Source: Nitrososphaerota archaeon
GTDB lineage: Archaea > Thermoproteota > Nitrososphaeria > Nitrososphaerales > Nitrosopumilaceae
Assembly: GCA_002698885.1 (NCBI GenBank)
Contig: PAAH01000018.1
Span: forward strand, 61,831 to 68,609
Direction: 5' to 3'
DNA: 6,779 bases
Every line of letters begins with the position of its first letter. The first letter of the stretch is position 1. This document shows, in pieces, positions 5,976 through 6,779 of the stretch. The notes beneath the pieces were generated by a model that worked only from the letters and a program-made list of their open reading frames with translations, searched no databases and was not told where the DNA came from. The position numbers were made by a program, and so were the translations under genes.

Positions 5976-6779
5976 TTAACGATTGTGACGAATTTTGTTA
6001 AGATATAGAGTAAGAATTCTATCTGAAGCCCAAGAAGGTGCTGATGATAACAACTTCATTCCAAATTCTAATGTCTTATTTTTTTTAGGCTGTGTTTTTT
6101 TGTATTCCTCTATACCAAAATTATATTTATTTCGTAGTGATTCGTCAAGGTTCATCAATAATTCATCTTTAAGATTAGAAATGAAATCCAAAGTTTTTGA
6201 AATATTTTTATGTGATAATTGGTCTGCGTGAATTCTATATTTTACTAAAGATCTAGGTACTAGATGGAACTTAACATCATGAAATATTGCACAATTAAGA
6301 AAAAAATCATAGTCAATTGCAACAGGCTCTTCTAGATTTCTAACACCAGGTTTTTGAAACAAAATTGATGGGATTAATGTTGTATTGACATTGATTTGTT
6401 GACCATGTAATAATCTGATATTATACTCAAAACTGGAAAGCCCATTGTTGTTTGATTCATGAAATTCACGTAATTGTTTACCATTTTCATCAATTATGTC
6501 CCAATTAGAATATAGAATTGTGTTATCTGGTTGTTTTTTCGCTTCGTTAACTTGAATCTCTATTGCATTTGGATATAATACATCATCAGGGGAGAACCAC
6601 TTACACCATTTACCTTGAATTTTTGATAATCCAACTTTGAGTGCAGAGTATAATCCGTTATTTTCCTGAGAAAAAATTTGTATCTTTTCAGAATAGTCCT
6701 GTAAGATTTCTAAAGATCTATCTGTTGATCCATCATTTACTGCTATAATCTCAATATTCTCATAAGTTTGTTCAAAAAG
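5976..6779 (-). CDS. Glycosyltransferase family 2 (N-terminus beyond the window)
   Basis: This frame is open from the window edge at 6779 to a TAA at 5976-5978, giving 267 residues. It should not be started at an internal codon, because conserved GT2 motifs lie upstream of every short start: EIIAVNDGSTDRS near fragment residues 10-22 (nucleotide-binding Asp), NNGLYSALKVGL at 40-51, and WFSPDDVLYPNA at 61-72 with the SPDD metal-binding motif (DxD equivalent). Later, DYDFFLNCA at 156-164 gives the region of the catalytic base, and VKYRIHADQLS at 179-189 is a common closing pattern of GT-A fold GT2 enzymes. Only about 20-30 N-terminal residues, with the first beta-strand, should be missing. The tail has no obvious membrane segment. 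It is distinct from its neighbour, which carries LNNDT rather than SPDD, so it is not a recent duplicate. It lies 46 nt before the next GT2 gene on the same strand. Donor and acceptor unknown. Confidence 0.94.
   Translation of the reverse strand, partial: LFEQTYENIEIIAVNDGSTDRSLEILQDYSEKIQIFSQENNGLYSALKVGLSKIQGKWCKWFSPDDVLYPNAIEIQVNEAKKQPDNTILYSNWDIIDENGKQLREFHESNNNGLSSFEYNIRLLHGQQINVNTTLIPSILFQKPGVRNLEEPVAIDYDFFLNCAIFHDVKFHLVPRSLVKYRIHADQLSHKNISKTLDFISNLKDELLMNLDESLRNKYNFGIEEYKKTQPKKNKTLEFGMKLLSSAPSWASDRILTLYLNKIRHNR

Noticed and set aside
5995..6231. 78-codon plus-strand open frame
   Set aside because: It is antisense to the coding C-terminal part of the right-edge GT2 enzyme and has no recognisable domain.
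4931..6779. The two neighbouring GT2 genes as a recent duplication or one broken gene
   Set aside because: They have different signature motifs (LNNDT with FEDVDLGWR versus SPDD with DYDFF) and different C-terminal regions, and each frame is intact.
1..6779. CRISPR arrays, tRNA genes, insertion sequences or long direct repeats
   Set aside because: Reading through the window I found no regularly spaced repeats, no cloverleaf-type sequence in the gaps and no transposase motifs. The intergenic gaps are too short (148 nt at most) to hide a large element.

Overview
This window looks like a piece of a surface-polysaccharide or glycoprotein-glycan locus from an AT-rich archaeon. I favour a Nitrososphaerota (Thaumarchaeota) member of the Nitrosopumilus type. 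The reasons are the low GC content, the split (two-subunit) transketolase, and archaeal-style signals: TATA-like box A elements about 23-28 nt in front of genes that start a transcript, and short GGAG Shine-Dalgarno motifs in front of genes inside a transcript. The phylum assignment is inference from sequence style, and no marker gene is present.

Layout, right to left on the minus strand: a family-2 glycosyltransferase (GT2) whose N-terminus lies beyond the window (5976-6779), then a complete GT2 enzyme (4931-5929) with its own promoter. A single plus-strand gene, a zinc-ribbon SAM methyltransferase (about 3993-4898), converges on it. Across a 148-nt divergent promoter region, a second minus-strand group begins: a polytopic GT-C (GT39/PMT-like) glycosyltransferase (2498-3832), and overlapping it by 11 nt a 201-residue membrane-anchored protein (1903-2508) that resembles the detached extracytoplasmic domain of such an enzyme. 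These are followed by the N- and C-terminal halves of a thiamine-diphosphate transketolase (1046-1864 and 135-1049, overlapping by 4 nt) and the first 41 codons of a Rossmann-fold NAD(P)-binding protein, probably a nucleotide-sugar epimerase/reductase (1-123, cut by the window edge).

How the genes may work together: the transketolase pair, the Rossmann protein and the methyltransferase are plausible makers or modifiers of an unusual activated sugar. The two GT2 enzymes would add sugars from nucleotide donors on the cytoplasmic side. The GT-C enzyme, perhaps with its separate outer domain, would add a lipid-linked sugar on the outside of the membrane. The transketolase subunits look closer to the type found in polysaccharide clusters than to the housekeeping pentose-phosphate enzyme, but this rests on motif memory. 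I see no tRNA, rRNA, CRISPR array, insertion sequence or long repeat. No stretch over 300 nt lacks a gene; the longest non-coding stretch is the divergent promoter region.
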